Shown here piece after piece: positions 27,834 through 38,929 of a stretch of 64,000 nucleotides of DNA (the stretch's first letter is position 1; every line of letters begins with the position of its first letter). The notes beneath the pieces were generated by a model. The model was not told the origin of the DNA and made no database searches. It saw only the letters and a program-made list of their open reading frames with translations. Source of the stretch: Rhynchospora pubera (Eukaryota > Streptophyta > Magnoliopsida > Poales > Cyperaceae); contig CM051460.1 of NCBI GenBank assembly GCA_028095005.1, forward strand, positions 160,699,461 to 160,763,460, in the 5' to 3' direction. Both the position numbers and the translations under genes were made by a program.

Positions 27834-28689
27834 ATTCTCTTTTTCCCCCCCAGAATTGAATGAATCTGATTGCGGGAAAAAGAAAATTGTATTTATTCCT
27901 TTTTGAAACTGGTGTTTCAATAAAGGTACGTACGATACGAGTATAGGTAGGTTGGAGTGGAATATAAATCTCCTTTTCAAACATAGAAAAAAATTGATTA
28001 TTAAGGATACAAATGCACAACCCTGTGCTATTGTCTCATACAAATTGGATGACTACATCAGTACACACAAAAACTTAAAATACGTGTAAATGACAAAGGC
28101 ATGCCGAGTATAATCTTATCACGTGTTTTTGAGTGACTATCAACACAAATTGTATTTTTTTGAGGGTCACTATCAGCACAAATTATAACAATTTCAGATA
28201 TATAAGATGAAAATAATGCTTTCTAAACAAATACAATGCTCTTTTTAGGAAAGAACTTCGAGCAAATAGGAGATGACATTTTTTATTGCATAACATTTTG
28301 ATATAATTGACAGTCTATTCACTGCATGAGCAAAAATTTATTTATTATTTGCTAACTTAGAAACGAAAAACATAAATCACAAATATTATATATGATATTG
28401 GTGAGAACTAAAAATTGAGTATTGCGATAATAACAAATTTAGATATTCTTTGTTTTTCTCACAACATTGTATAAGTATTTTTTTTTATATGTATTGGATG
28501 CAAAAACAAATTAATTTTGACAATTGAAAACATGAGAAAGCCATCAAAAACATAATTTAGACACTAATACCACTGAGAAAAGGTGGTCGTTTTCTTATCC
28601 GAGCCGTTGAATAAAAAAGAACGAATCCGATGTTAACACTCCTTTTTCCGTCCAAAAAAAAAAATCGCGTATACAGTTCGTAGTTCGTA
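27834..28689. other. Intergenic, nothing recognised
   Basis: AT-rich; two overlapping minus-strand ORFs without domains. Confidence 0.5.
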
Positions 28690-28979
28690 TAGTCCCTTTC
28701 TTTCGTTCGTACAGAGGCACTAATTAGAGAAGAAAAAGAGAGAGCGAGAGAGAAGAAAGTGAGAGAGAGAAATCAAAGAAAGGAAGGAGAGAGTACTACT
28801 TCCGATTGAGCAAGAAAGGAGACAAAAAGCGATAATCTTCGAGGTGTCGTGGAGAGAAACCCTAGGTTGCGTCGACGGAGAGAAACCTTAAGATTTGCGT
28901 GGACGGAGAGAAACACTAGGCGCCGGCTTTACAATCCAACAAGACAGTTTTGAGAGGGACAATTATATCCTTCCCTGGT
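28690..28979 (+). other. Orphan 5' UTR-like exon
   Basis: Purine-rich GAGAGA leader with three spaced copies of GGAGAGAAACMCTA/TTA (near 28850, 28879 and 28910) and telobox-like AAACCCTA, closed by a strong donor CCCTG|GTAAGT at 28978-28984. This is the look of a first exon of a plant housekeeping gene, yet no coding exon follows. Likely a duplicated or captured gene front. Confidence 0.35.
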
Positions 28980-30020
28980 AAGTTATTCAATAGCCTAGAT
29001 AATACTGCTTAAATACGCTTGAAAAATAATCATGTCATCAATTTACAGTCCCTGCACTAAACATAGGGATCATTTCTAGCGTAATTAAGATCTCAAAATA
29101 ATGTTCCTTTGTTTTCTTTTTCTTTCCTAATGTTTTTTTTTTAAAGTTTACAAGTAAATCAGGTGTAAACTGTTGAGCCCAACTTTTCATGCATGGATTC
29201 AACTTGAGGTTTCCATAAAATATTTGGCTTTAACAGGTACTTTCGTATATAATTACTTGAATTTTTAAAATTAATTAAGTTAGTGCCTATATATTAGTCT
29301 GGCACTGAAGCCAGATGCAATTATAAGCTCACTATAAAAAAAAAATACAATTATAAACTAGGGTTAAGGATTTGACAAACCACATGGGCACATGACTTTA
29401 GCTGCTCAAAGTTTTCTGCTACTGACAATTTTTGGGAAAAAAGTGATATGTGAACACCTTATCATTTTCAAAAATACAAAGTGTAAAATAGATACAGTTA
29501 TTAGTGGTTCTGAATGTCTTATTTGTACAATAATTTTTTTATTTATATAAGTTACTCTCATTGATATTGGCTAAATTAAAATGCAAAAATTCAATACTTT
29601 TATCAAGCAGCCATGAGCGCATGAATTATGTCCGTCAAATTGATGCTTATCAGGGAGAATTTTTTTTGACTTGTAGACAATTTGAGCAATACAACGGGTA
29701 TGAAGGAGAAAGAGTGTTCCACTTTATAATAAATAAAGGAGGAGAGAGAAGTCTTCGTACCTGTTTTATAAAAGGGTAAGAAGTCTTCTTACCCGGTTAT
29801 AAAACGGGTACGAAGGAGAGAGTGCGTACCACTTTATAAACCGCATAAGAACCTTCTTCTTATTAAAAAAAAATGTAATTAATTCTTTCTATTAAAATTT
29901 TAGGGGTGTAAATTTCTATTTAAAATAATTTTGGTATGTATGTTATCAAAAAAAAAAAACGTACATATGTATGTTATCGTACTTGTACATATGTACGTAC
30001 ATATGTATTTTGTTGGATCT
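28980..30020. other. Intergenic with a small inverted-repeat patch
   Basis: At about 29695-29850 the sequences GGGTAYGAAGGAGA, AAGTCTTC, GTACC and ACTTTATAA recur in both orientations (for example CCGGTTATAAAACGGG), forming overlapping hairpins. The 72-codon ORF at 29561-29779 lies partly in them. No gene. Confidence 0.45.
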
Positions 30021-30322
30021 AACAATATAAAAATTTCGATAAAATACATTGATATTCGTTTATTTCAATGAAAGAATTTCAATTACATGAAATTCTCCCC
30101 CCAAAAAAATAATTCTAACGAGACCAACAGATGAAGAATACAAATGCTCGTTTGTAGGGTGCATAACGTGGAAAATATAAAAAATTCGATAAAATACACT
30201 TGTATTTGTTTATTTCAACGAAAGAATTTCAGTTACATGAAATTCTCCCCAAAAACAATAATTCTAATGAGACCAAGAGACAGAAGAATAAAAATGCTTG
30301 TTTGTAGGGGTGTATAACGTGA
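30021..30322 (+). repeat. 150-bp tandem duplication
   Basis: Two units of 150 bp, starting near 30021 and 30171, share CGATAAAATACA, GAAAGAATTTCARTTACATG and AATTCTAAYGAGACCAA at constant offset; about 88 percent alike by eye. Confidence 0.85.
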
Positions 30323-30349
30323 AAAGCAGTCACAAAACACATGCTAGTT

Positions 30350-30920
30350 CCATCCACCGTTTCGTTTATGACACGAAATAAAAATTTATCTGCATTAATT
30401 ATTTTGTTTCAAGAGACGATCAAAACAATCAAAATGATCATTTAATTTATTTGCGTTAACTATCACTGTCCACAATATGTAACTATGTTCAATTTGCTAC
30501 TTTGACAATTAAGTTTTATATATGTTTTTCTATTTCGTATGCATAACTGACCGATTCAATGTTGCAATATTTTCGGTTCATCAAAATTTGTTCATAAATG
30601 CTTAAAACATATAAAAAATACATAAAAATGACATAGATTAAACGACAAAACAAAATAGACCAATTTTGTAAAATTAACAAATCAAATAGAAACTAGTTTC
30701 GTTAACCGTTACGAAAGGACGAAACGAACGATCAAAGAAAATTGATTACCGCCATCTGCAGTTTTGCCATACCTGTCATTGCTAAACAAAAAGTGAACAC
30801 ATAAAATAGACAAGGTGAAAATATATAGTGATCAAAGTGAGCGCATACAGACATATAAAGTTAAATAAAAATAAATTGAATGTGCATATAAAACTTTGAA
30901 CAAGAGATGACAACACTTAT
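30350..30920 (+). repeat. Dispersed repeat, family D copy 2
   Basis: Same block order as 9265-9665 (CCGTTTCRTTTATG, TATTTTGTTTCAAR, AGACGATC, later AATAAAAATAARTTGAAT), but longer by an inserted 170-base part. Noncoding. Confidence 0.5.
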
Positions 30921-33300
30921 TTATTTGTAAGTGTTCACTTTGATAGTCCGTATGTTAATCTTGTCTGTTTTATGTGTTCACTTTGTATTTAGAGATGACA
31001 TGAACGACAAAATTAGAGATGACACTTATATTCGGAGCTGATGATCGAGGGTGTGAACCAAGGTCAAACAAATAATCTTTGTACTCGACTAGTCGTTCGT
31101 AGTAGAGTAAAGGTGTCGAACCCACAGAGATGGATATGAGTATTATTCTTATTATTTCGTTAAATCTAGACAATAAAAATCGAGAAGAGAATCGGTAACA
31201 CAAATAGAACAAATTAAAGGAAAACAAAATAATGCAATTGCAAGTAACAAGATTATGCAAAACAATTAAAATAAATATTTTTGGGGTTTTCTAAAGGATT
31301 AAAATATGATAATAAATGTGCCTTAGGGTTCGATTTCACTTAGAACTGGCCACAGAGTCGCAAGACCTAGCACTGTCGTATTCGGCCTTGCTAATTCGGT
31401 CCGAATTCCGGACCGAATTCCACTGTGTAAATGTTGTGGTTTACTCTTCTGTTGATTTATTCAAGCCAAAGGTCCATCTAGCCAAATCTAACTCCCTAAC
31501 CCTCCGTTTTCGCCTATTGGGTACGGTATTTGGAATGGAATCTAGTGTTAAACAACCTTCATCGAGTGTATTGCACCCCCAACTTTCGTTGTCCGGTGGA
31601 CTTACTCGAGTTTACCAATGGTTTTCTACGAGGTATCTAGTTAGATTTTCGCCTAATTAGAAACGTTCACTTTTGGTTATTAATTGGACGACTTTCGCCC
31701 TTGACTTATCAAAATAAAAACCTCGTGTCTACCGATCTAATCGTTTGTAGAACAGCTTGAGGGTCGAATCCACAGGGACGGTGTTGGAATATTGATCTTT
31801 TACTTTACTAAACAAGCTAGACGATTCAACTCTTATGTGAATTAAGGGTTGCAGGTGGGTCTAAATCCTAAGTCTAGTTTCCAGGTCAAAACAAGAATTA
31901 ATGAGAGAGATTCAACAAGTCACGTAATTCTAGGGTTTATGGTTGCTAACACTTCTTCTTAGTCCCAGTTCCAGCGGCCCGCTGACTCTCGTAGTGGCCC
32001 GCTAAAAGAACTCAGGTCGCTAATCTATTAGACTGGTCGTTGGCTACTTGGCGGGCATAGACAACCTCGCTGGTTCACTCAGCGGCCCGCTAGGATTAGC
32101 GTTGTGAATGCAAATTGACTTAATTCAGTTGATAATTGTGCAGGAATAATGGCTTAATTAAGGTCCTAGATCAAACTCTCGTTTAGGTCTGGTTATCAAT
32201 TAATTAATCCAATTTTCCTCGTATAGAATCTAGATTTCAACTATCGTTTCTTGGTCTAGTTTCTACAAGTTTATACCTTTCTAACCTATGAAATTCTTGA
32301 GTTTTCACTCTTGGAAAGGACTTAACTCTCGTTAACTAGTCCTGGTTTAACCTTTAAGTTTACAACCTTCATGTTAATCATAATCATGCCTAATAATCTA
32401 AGTTTATTTGGACTTAACCACCTAGCAATTAAGCGAGCTCTACTTAACGGGTGTAAACAAATCTACTTAAATAATCATGACATAATCAAATCAAGCAATT
32501 CAAGCAAGGTATAAAACACAAAGATATCAAATAAACTAAATAAACATGCAATCAACAACTAAGAATTCGAGTTTACAACCATAGCCCTAAAACAAACAAT
32601 CAACAACTAAAAGACATCATACAAACACAAGAGAAAATGAGAATAAGGAAATATTACTGTTGAACCATAAAAAAATCATGACAGAAGAAAAGGAAGTAAG
32701 AAAGAAATGCATGGTTTATTTATAACAAATGAAACAAATGAAATGGCGATAAAACAAATGATAAAGGGCCGTAATGTATACATGGCATTAGTTACATGAG
32801 ATCAACCCCTGGAATACATGAAATATGAGAATAGGTGAAAATGCGAATGAGAAATGAGAAGATGATAGTGCACAGGAAAAGCCAAAGCCATCAAATACTA
32901 ATTCATGTAGACAAACTGGACCCCTCCGACACTGCTGAAACGGAGAAGAAAAACACAGAATTCAAATCCTCCCTCCGTACAGTAAATAGACCCTTGGCAG
33001 CATTTGTTTCATGAAGACCATAGCTGATGAGTTGAAGAGAGCAGGCACGGCTCACAAAGAACCAAGTTCACGAAAAAAGAGTTGAAGGAATGTCGCTGGG
33101 TGCTACCTTGATTAAAACCTGACCCCTTCGATAATAAGAGATGGATGCACGAGGAGTATGTGAAACAGACTAGAAAGAAGGTAATGGGGACCCAGAAGCC
33201 GTACTATGGTGCACAAGACGCCGCGTGTAGCCAGAAGAAAGAAAGAAAGAGGAGAAAGGGTCCCCAACAGAAGTTGTTAGGGGCGAGTCGCTGCGTAACT
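30921..33300. other. Repeat-derived noncoding DNA
   Basis: Two diverged units with GTCGAAYCCACAGRGAYGG lie at about 31085-31180 and 31740-31830, a phrase common in plant dispersed repeats. GCGGCCCGCT words occur at 31971, 31998 and 32086. ORFs up to 114 codons (31316-31660) show no domain. Confidence 0.4.
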
Positions 33301-33328
33301 GCCGGGCTGGACTCTCGAAGCAAGAGGC

Positions 33329-33337
33329 ATCGCCTAT
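33329..33337 (+). promoter_or_regulatory. TATA box with leader and splice donor, no coding part
   Basis: CCTATAAATAG is followed by a purine-rich transcribed-looking stretch and a donor-like CAG|GTATGA at about 33535. It could be the promoter of a long LTR upstream of element 1 or an orphan promoter. No ORF follows for 4 kb. Confidence 0.4.
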
Positions 33338-33721
33338 AAATAGGAGATGAGAAGAGGAAAAAAGGAGGTCTCCACTTGGTAGGTTCCAGATCCAAGATTG
33401 CACACCCACACACTACACACACTAGGATAGAATAGAGAGAAAGAAGAGGCATTTTGTCAGATAGTTCATAGGCATAGCGATAGATTGAAATTAGAAGAAG
33501 AGAAGAGCTCAAGCTTGTAATTGACGAAAGGTCAGGTATGAAATCGATGTTCTTTTGATGTTGAAAAAGCGAATTTGAGGATTCTTCAATCGAAATGGCT
33601 GTATTTGAGTTGAAATCGTGGTTTTCTTGCTCTTTTTACGGTGTACATTTGAAAATTCTGAGCTTGCATCTTGGATTTGATCTCTGCCTCCTTCTTTCTT
33701 AATTTCTTGATAAGATTCGAT

Positions 33722-34140
33722 TGCGCACAGCGCATGAGAATCTGAATCAAGTGTTGTATATCTTCAGTCAATCTTTAACAAAGAATAAATAGTATAGTTT
33801 TAAATTGCTCAATTGTGTCCTTGATTGCGCCCAGCGCATGGGAGGAACAAGAGAGGTTTTACAGTCACGAAGTTGTTTAGAAGTCTCTGGTTAGATAAAT
33901 TATCGGGATCGTGTTTCGTTGAGTAAGCCTAGATGTGCATTTTCCTTTCTTCTTGATAAACAAATCTGAATCTTGAATTTGATATTTAAAGTTTGTCTCT
34001 TCTATTTTTCCCTGATCTGGAATTGAAATTGAGTTTCAATTGCGCCCAGCGCATGAGAGATTTCAATTAAATTACCAGAATCAGTAATAATTAGGGTTAA
34101 CTGATGCCTCATTTGCAATCAGACTGCGCACAGCGCATGA
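33722..34140 (+). repeat. Four copies of TGCGCMCAGCGCATG
   Basis: Starts at 33722, 33826, 34041 and 34125. Each copy is a hyphenated palindrome (TGCGC, 3 bases, GCGCA) and all lie in the same orientation in otherwise AT-rich, unrelated flanks. Confidence 0.9.
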
Positions 34141-36525
34141 AGAATGCACTTGGGATGAACTTGTCTAAGAACGTTCCTTAGCACTAGCTTTGGAGCCCTT
34201 AGGCAGGTGGTGTTGCTTCGATTAAGCACATGATGAGCATTGTCAGTCATGCTCATGATATGCTTGGTCAAGTATGCACTAAATTACTTTATACCTTCTC
34301 CAAATTAAAATGTAGGATGTATATAGGTGATAATAGTAAAATAAAGGACCTGTGTGTAAATATTAGACCTATGCTTGAAGAGATGATGATATGATGACAG
34401 CTTAGTGAATGATTCAGTGGACAGAACCATAAGGATGCCACTTTGCATAATTTTAAAAAAAGTGTCAAAGTGAGGGGCTTAAATGGAATTTCTGGGTAGT
34501 ACTGATTGATGGTAGATTTTATTGTTGTTGCTGTTGACCTCATTTCGACATTGTGGAATATACTCTTACTAAGGAGCAAGTTCCATTTTCATTTCTGTAT
34601 GAAGTTTGTATTTAGATCAGAAGTCAAGTAGGGGTTATACTATGGAGCTCTGACAATGTAGGTGATACCTTTAGATGTAATATGAAGAGTCCCTTACAGA
34701 TTTTTCTTATGTGACTTTATCAGATCAAATGTTTCTTTCTATATAGTAGGAGATGACTGAAATTGTGAAAACCAGGCATGAGCATAGGTTCCTCTAGCAT
34801 ACATGGCAGTAATGTGCTTTCTTGTGTAACTATTAAGCCAGCCCGAATTCGATTTCTTGAAGTGTTTCGCTTGATTGTGCCTTGCAAAGAAAATTAACAT
34901 TCAGGAGTAACTTTATCATTGTACAGTAAACATACTTTGATGCCATGATGACCTTGGGATTTTAGTACTAGTTTGATTTGCTTAGCACCCTTCTATAATT
35001 AAAAAGTACAGGGCCTGTATAAAAAGTGAGTAACTGTCGGAAAAGTGCATCCTTGAGAACGCATTGAGTAATACGGTTTGTATAAAAAAAATGATTGTGT
35101 AATTGAGAGTCTTTGACTTTTACTGCCGTATCTTGTTTATATAATTGATCTAGAATACTAATGACTCTTAGGCGTATAATGTTGAGTGCCATTGACCTTT
35201 ACTTCATAGTGGTTAGGAAAGAAACAAAATCCAGTTTTACTTGCATGTGTATAACCGTTTCTTAGGTACTCAATGTATAAAGGCCCTGTCATGATAAAGC
35301 ATAGTAAACCAGATTTAGTTTCTCCCATTAGAGATGTATTAATTGATGCCAATTTGCAATGATTAATTACGGTTGTTGCTAAGTTAAGTGGAGGATGTAG
35401 TAAACCAGATACGTCAACCTTGTTTCTCTATTACTTTATCGCTGAGGTTAATGTTCTGGCATCAATTAGTCTCGTGAACCATATCGGTACCCAGCCCCCA
35501 GTACCACCGTACCAGTTAACGGTACTCCCACTAAATTGGTCCGATGCACTTGAAACCAAACCCACGATTGCATTCCCACTTGTCTAGCGATGCTTCGAAG
35601 ACTAGCCCGATGAGATACGATGGCCAGAATCCAAAGCGGATCCTCATCCGTTATTAGTCGAACCCGTTAGCAGAGAATGAACCCGTCGCTTTTGTTTGAG
35701 GTTCAATGCCAAGACCTTTTTGATTTTCTGTGACGAAAAGACACCGAGGCGAGTCATGAGATTGTCAGCGACCCGCTACGCCAAGATTATGTTGAGGGAT
35801 TAGATAGATGAACCCCAATAGAGACCCCGGTGCTGGTTAGTCTTAGGTGGACCAATTAAGGAATGCCATGTCAGCAGGAACTTAGGAAATTCATTAAAAA
35901 TGATAGTAAGCTTAGAAAAATATAGACGACACATCCATAAAATTCTAAAAAACAAAGTAAATCGATTTCACTGATACTTTGATATGAAAAGATGTCAAAG
36001 TAGCGGCCTTTTGTATTTTTGAGGTATTTTCGCTTTAAAAATGAATTTTATAAAATGAAATAAACCCTTTTATAAAATACTATGTATCTTTAAAACTAAG
36101 ATTTCAAATATGCTACCTTCAAATGCTAAATACAATATACTTGAGTAAAAAGAAAAGGGTATTTTCAAAAGTCTAAAAGATTTCAAGTACGCTATTTTCA
36201 AAATTTAAATATGCCCAATTATGGATATTTTCAAAAGTCTAAATAATTTCAAAAATGATATTTTCCGAAGTCAAATATCTTTCAAGATTAAGTATTTTGA
36301 AATAGAAAAGTTCTTTCTAAAAGTCAAAAGTGCAAAAGGCCAAAGTGAATAAAATCACCAATATCCCAAGTGGAATCTCAAGAATTAAAGGTCCAAACAC
36401 GAAACCCAAAGTCAAAGCCGAAACCTCTCCGTTTGAGGAAAAGTCCCTCACTAGGGTTGAAATCGACCTTAGATGACTCAGAAAACGAATTCTTACGGGC
36501 CCCCTCGTCCAAAGAATTCTATTTT
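34141..36525. other. Noncoding, possibly LTR of element 1
   Basis: No gene. The part from about 35440 on is richer in G and C and may belong to a long LTR that ends before the leader at 37231. No second copy of it occurs to the right, so it cannot be confirmed as an LTR from this window. Confidence 0.35.
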
Positions 36526-36915
36526 TGTTCTCATAAGAAGACCGATGAAGATGGTCCCGAGAACCGACTCTTATTAAGAAGACTGACTAAGATGGTCCCT
36601 AGGGTCGTTAAAGAACCAACTCTTATTAAGAAGACCGATGAAGATGGTCCCTGGGGTTGTAAAAGAACCAACTTTAGCTCAAAGGCGCCACATGTCCCTA
36701 AGGTTGTAAAATTCCTCTTTTGTTCTCACAAGAAGATCGACTAAGATGGTCCCGAGAACCGACTCTTATTAAGAAGACCGATGAAGATGGTCCCTAGGGT
36801 CGTTAAAGAACCAACTCTTATTAAGAAGACCGATGAAGATGGTCCCTAGGGTTGTAAAAGAACCAACTTTCGTCGTTGTCGCCCAAGAGGCCCCGAAGGT
36901 TGTAAAACTCCTTTT
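36526..36915 (+). repeat. Two units of about 195 bp with inner 60-bp repeats
   Basis: TTTTGTTCTCAYAAGAAGA followed by GGTCCCGAGAACCGACTCTT recurs at offset about 195. Inside, AAGAAGACCGATGAAGATGG recurs several times about 60-70 bases apart. The 124-codon ORF here is a by-product. Confidence 0.85.
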
Positions 36916-37230
36916 CACTCTCACAAGAAGGCCAGTCATAGCCCCGAGAGTTCGTCATGAATAACCTTAAGAGAAGCCTTCCCTTTCATCGATCAAAAAA
37001 CCTCTTCTAAGCCAAAAATCCATTCCTTTCTTTTGGTCAAGTCTGAAGTCTTTTGTCGATCCTTAATTGGGTCCCGTCCGTTGAGTTTGGTACCATCAAT
37101 TAAGTCCTCCTTAATAGCACTCCATAAGTCTCTTTTCTTAGCCCATTACGTCAATACCCTTTGCGTCCTTTAATCAGAGGTTCTCGTAGGCAACTACGGG
37201 GTAATTAACAGTAGGGGCTTGCGCCTACTG

Positions 37231-37920
37231 GAAAGAAAGGACCCGCTAAATCAAGAAACTTCTTTAAGTAGCGACTCTGTATAGGGTTCTCTTGTGTTGA
37301 GAGATACCCGCCATAGAGATCGAAACCTTAAGGGAGGTGAATCTAAGGCTATGTTCCCGTTGTTCTTCGAGAAATTCCTTCGAGGAGAATAATGACGAAA
37401 AAGCCGCGACAGATTCTCTGGCACGCCCGGTGGGACCTCTTTCTCCTCTCATCTTTGGGATTCGAAGGGCGACGTAAGGGCTAAGGAAATTTTAATGAAC
37501 ACTCCTAACGGTAACATTTGAGTTGGTGTTATTGCAGGTTAAAATGGCATTTGCACCCATCCACGCTTTCAAGCCGAAAGAAAGGACCCGCTAAATCAAG
37601 AAACTTCTTTAAGTAGCGACTCTGTATAGGGTTCTCTTGTGTTGAGAGATACCCGCCATAGAGATCGAAACCTTAAGGGAGGTGAATCTAAGGCTATGTT
37701 CCCGTTGTTCTTCGAGAAATTCCTTCGAGGAGAATAATGACGAAAAAGCCGCGACAGATTCTCTGGCACGCCCGGTGGGACCTCTTTCTCCTCTCATCTT
37801 TGGGATTCGAAGGGCGACGTAAGGGCTAAGGAAATTTTAATGAACACTCCTAACGGTAACATTTGAGTTGGTGTTATTGCAGGTTAAAATGGCATTTGCA
37901 CCCATCCACGCTTTCAAGCC
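37231..37920 (+). repeat. Exact 345-bp tandem duplication of the element 1 leader
   Basis: 37231-37575 and 37576-37920 appear identical base for base. Each has the primer-site-like TAGCGACTCTG, CTCTGGCACGCCCGGTGGGA and the first codons of ORF1. The first copy's ATG at 37544 therefore opens a 16-codon upstream frame that stops in the second copy. Lack of any difference means a recent event. Confidence 0.95.
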
Positions 37921-38905
37921 GACAGGAGTTCTCCAGATCGGAGGAGTGCCGATCTGCTACAACGACGAATTCACATTTGGAGGCATGCCGTTTGGACATT
38001 CCTACGTGCCCGTCGTTCAAGTCCGTGATGGTACTTTCCAACTGGCAAAGGTTGTGATGGAGGAACCGCTTGAGGACGTGATGGAAGTCTCCAACACCGT
38101 GGAGGATCCCATGGAGATTGATGTCACCAAAGAAGAAGAATGGTCCATTATTCCTCACAAGCGGGCTCACTCGAGCTCAACCCCTTTTCCTCAAAGACGC
38201 CAATCCAACCGTCGCTCTTCCCCCAAGAAGATGGTTGTGAAGAAGGTGTATGCGCCAATCTCCCAAAGTGCAAGAACAATGAGGAAGGTTCAACGGGCCT
38301 ATAAGAATGAATCGGAGACAAGGCCCAACTTGCCAGTTAGTAACCCGTTCTCCACCCTCCGTTTGGTGCGAAAGAACTCGCCCGTGGCCATACTCAAGAC
38401 CATGGAAGAGTTCCCTCAAGAATACCAAGCACAATTTAGGGGAAGAAGTCCACAAAACCGGCAATCGGTGAAGGAAAGATTGGTATTCCCGCGAGTATCA
38501 GCCCGCAATCGACTGGGGCCCAAAGGTCAAAAGACGGGATCTTCCTCCGTGCACCAAAGACTGGGGCAAAGGATTAAACCAATGAAGGAGAGATTGGGAC
38601 CCAAGAAAATGTGGGTGCCGAAAGAGAAAGCACAACCTATGGAAGTGGACCAAGAGCCACGCCACAAGAAGAGACATGTGGCACGGAAGGAGGGTCAAGT
38701 CGTGGTCCACGCTCGAGTTCACATGGTGGAGATAAGCGAAGAACACGAAATGCATGCTTTCGTGAACATGGTTAGCGAAGGAGAAATTCCCTACACCAAG
38801 AAAGATAGCAAAGATAAACAAGATCGCGCCTCTTCAAGTCACATTCTACACGGAGAAGGACCAACAGAAGATGAAGAAGGAGATCTAAATGGCAAAGATC
38901 GTTAG
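37889..38905 (+). CDS. Element 1 ORF1, unknown function, 338 residues
   Basis: Starts at the ATG at 37889 (MAFAPIHAFKPTGVLQIGG) right after a TTGCAG, and ends in TAG at 38903-38905, followed in the same frame by gag. The first 70 residues look folded (Gly-rich, aromatic); the rest is basic and proline-rich with many RR, KK and KR pairs, suggesting nucleic-acid binding. Extra ORFs before gag are known in Ogre elements, with no assigned role. The longer frame to 37868 begins with TTG and is not preferred. Confidence 0.75.
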   Translation: MAFAPIHAFKPTGVLQIGGVPICYNDEFTFGGMPFGHSYVPVVQVRDGTFQLAKVVMEEPLEDVMEVSNTVEDPMEIDVTKEEEWSIIPHKRAHSSSTPFPQRRQSNRRSSPKKMVVKKVYAPISQSARTMRKVQRAYKNESETRPNLPVSNPFSTLRLVRKNSPVAILKTMEEFPQEYQAQFRGRSPQNRQSVKERLVFPRVSARNRLGPKGQKTGSSSVHQRLGQRIKPMKERLGPKKMWVPKEKAQPMEVDQEPRHKKRHVARKEGQVVVHARVHMVEISEEHEMHAFVNMVSEGEIPYTKKDSKDKQDRASSSHILHGEGPTEDEEGDLNGKDR

Positions 38906-38929
38906 AACGAGGGTGAAAAGCCAAAATTA

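Noticed and set aside
36370..36744. 124-codon ORF before element 1
   Set aside because: Composed of the local 60/195-bp repeats; breaks off within them.
33000..37268. Complete LTR pair for element 1
   Set aside because: No second copy of the TGCGCMCAGCGCATG motifs or the 195-bp repeats occurs to the right of pol, so LTR limits cannot be set.
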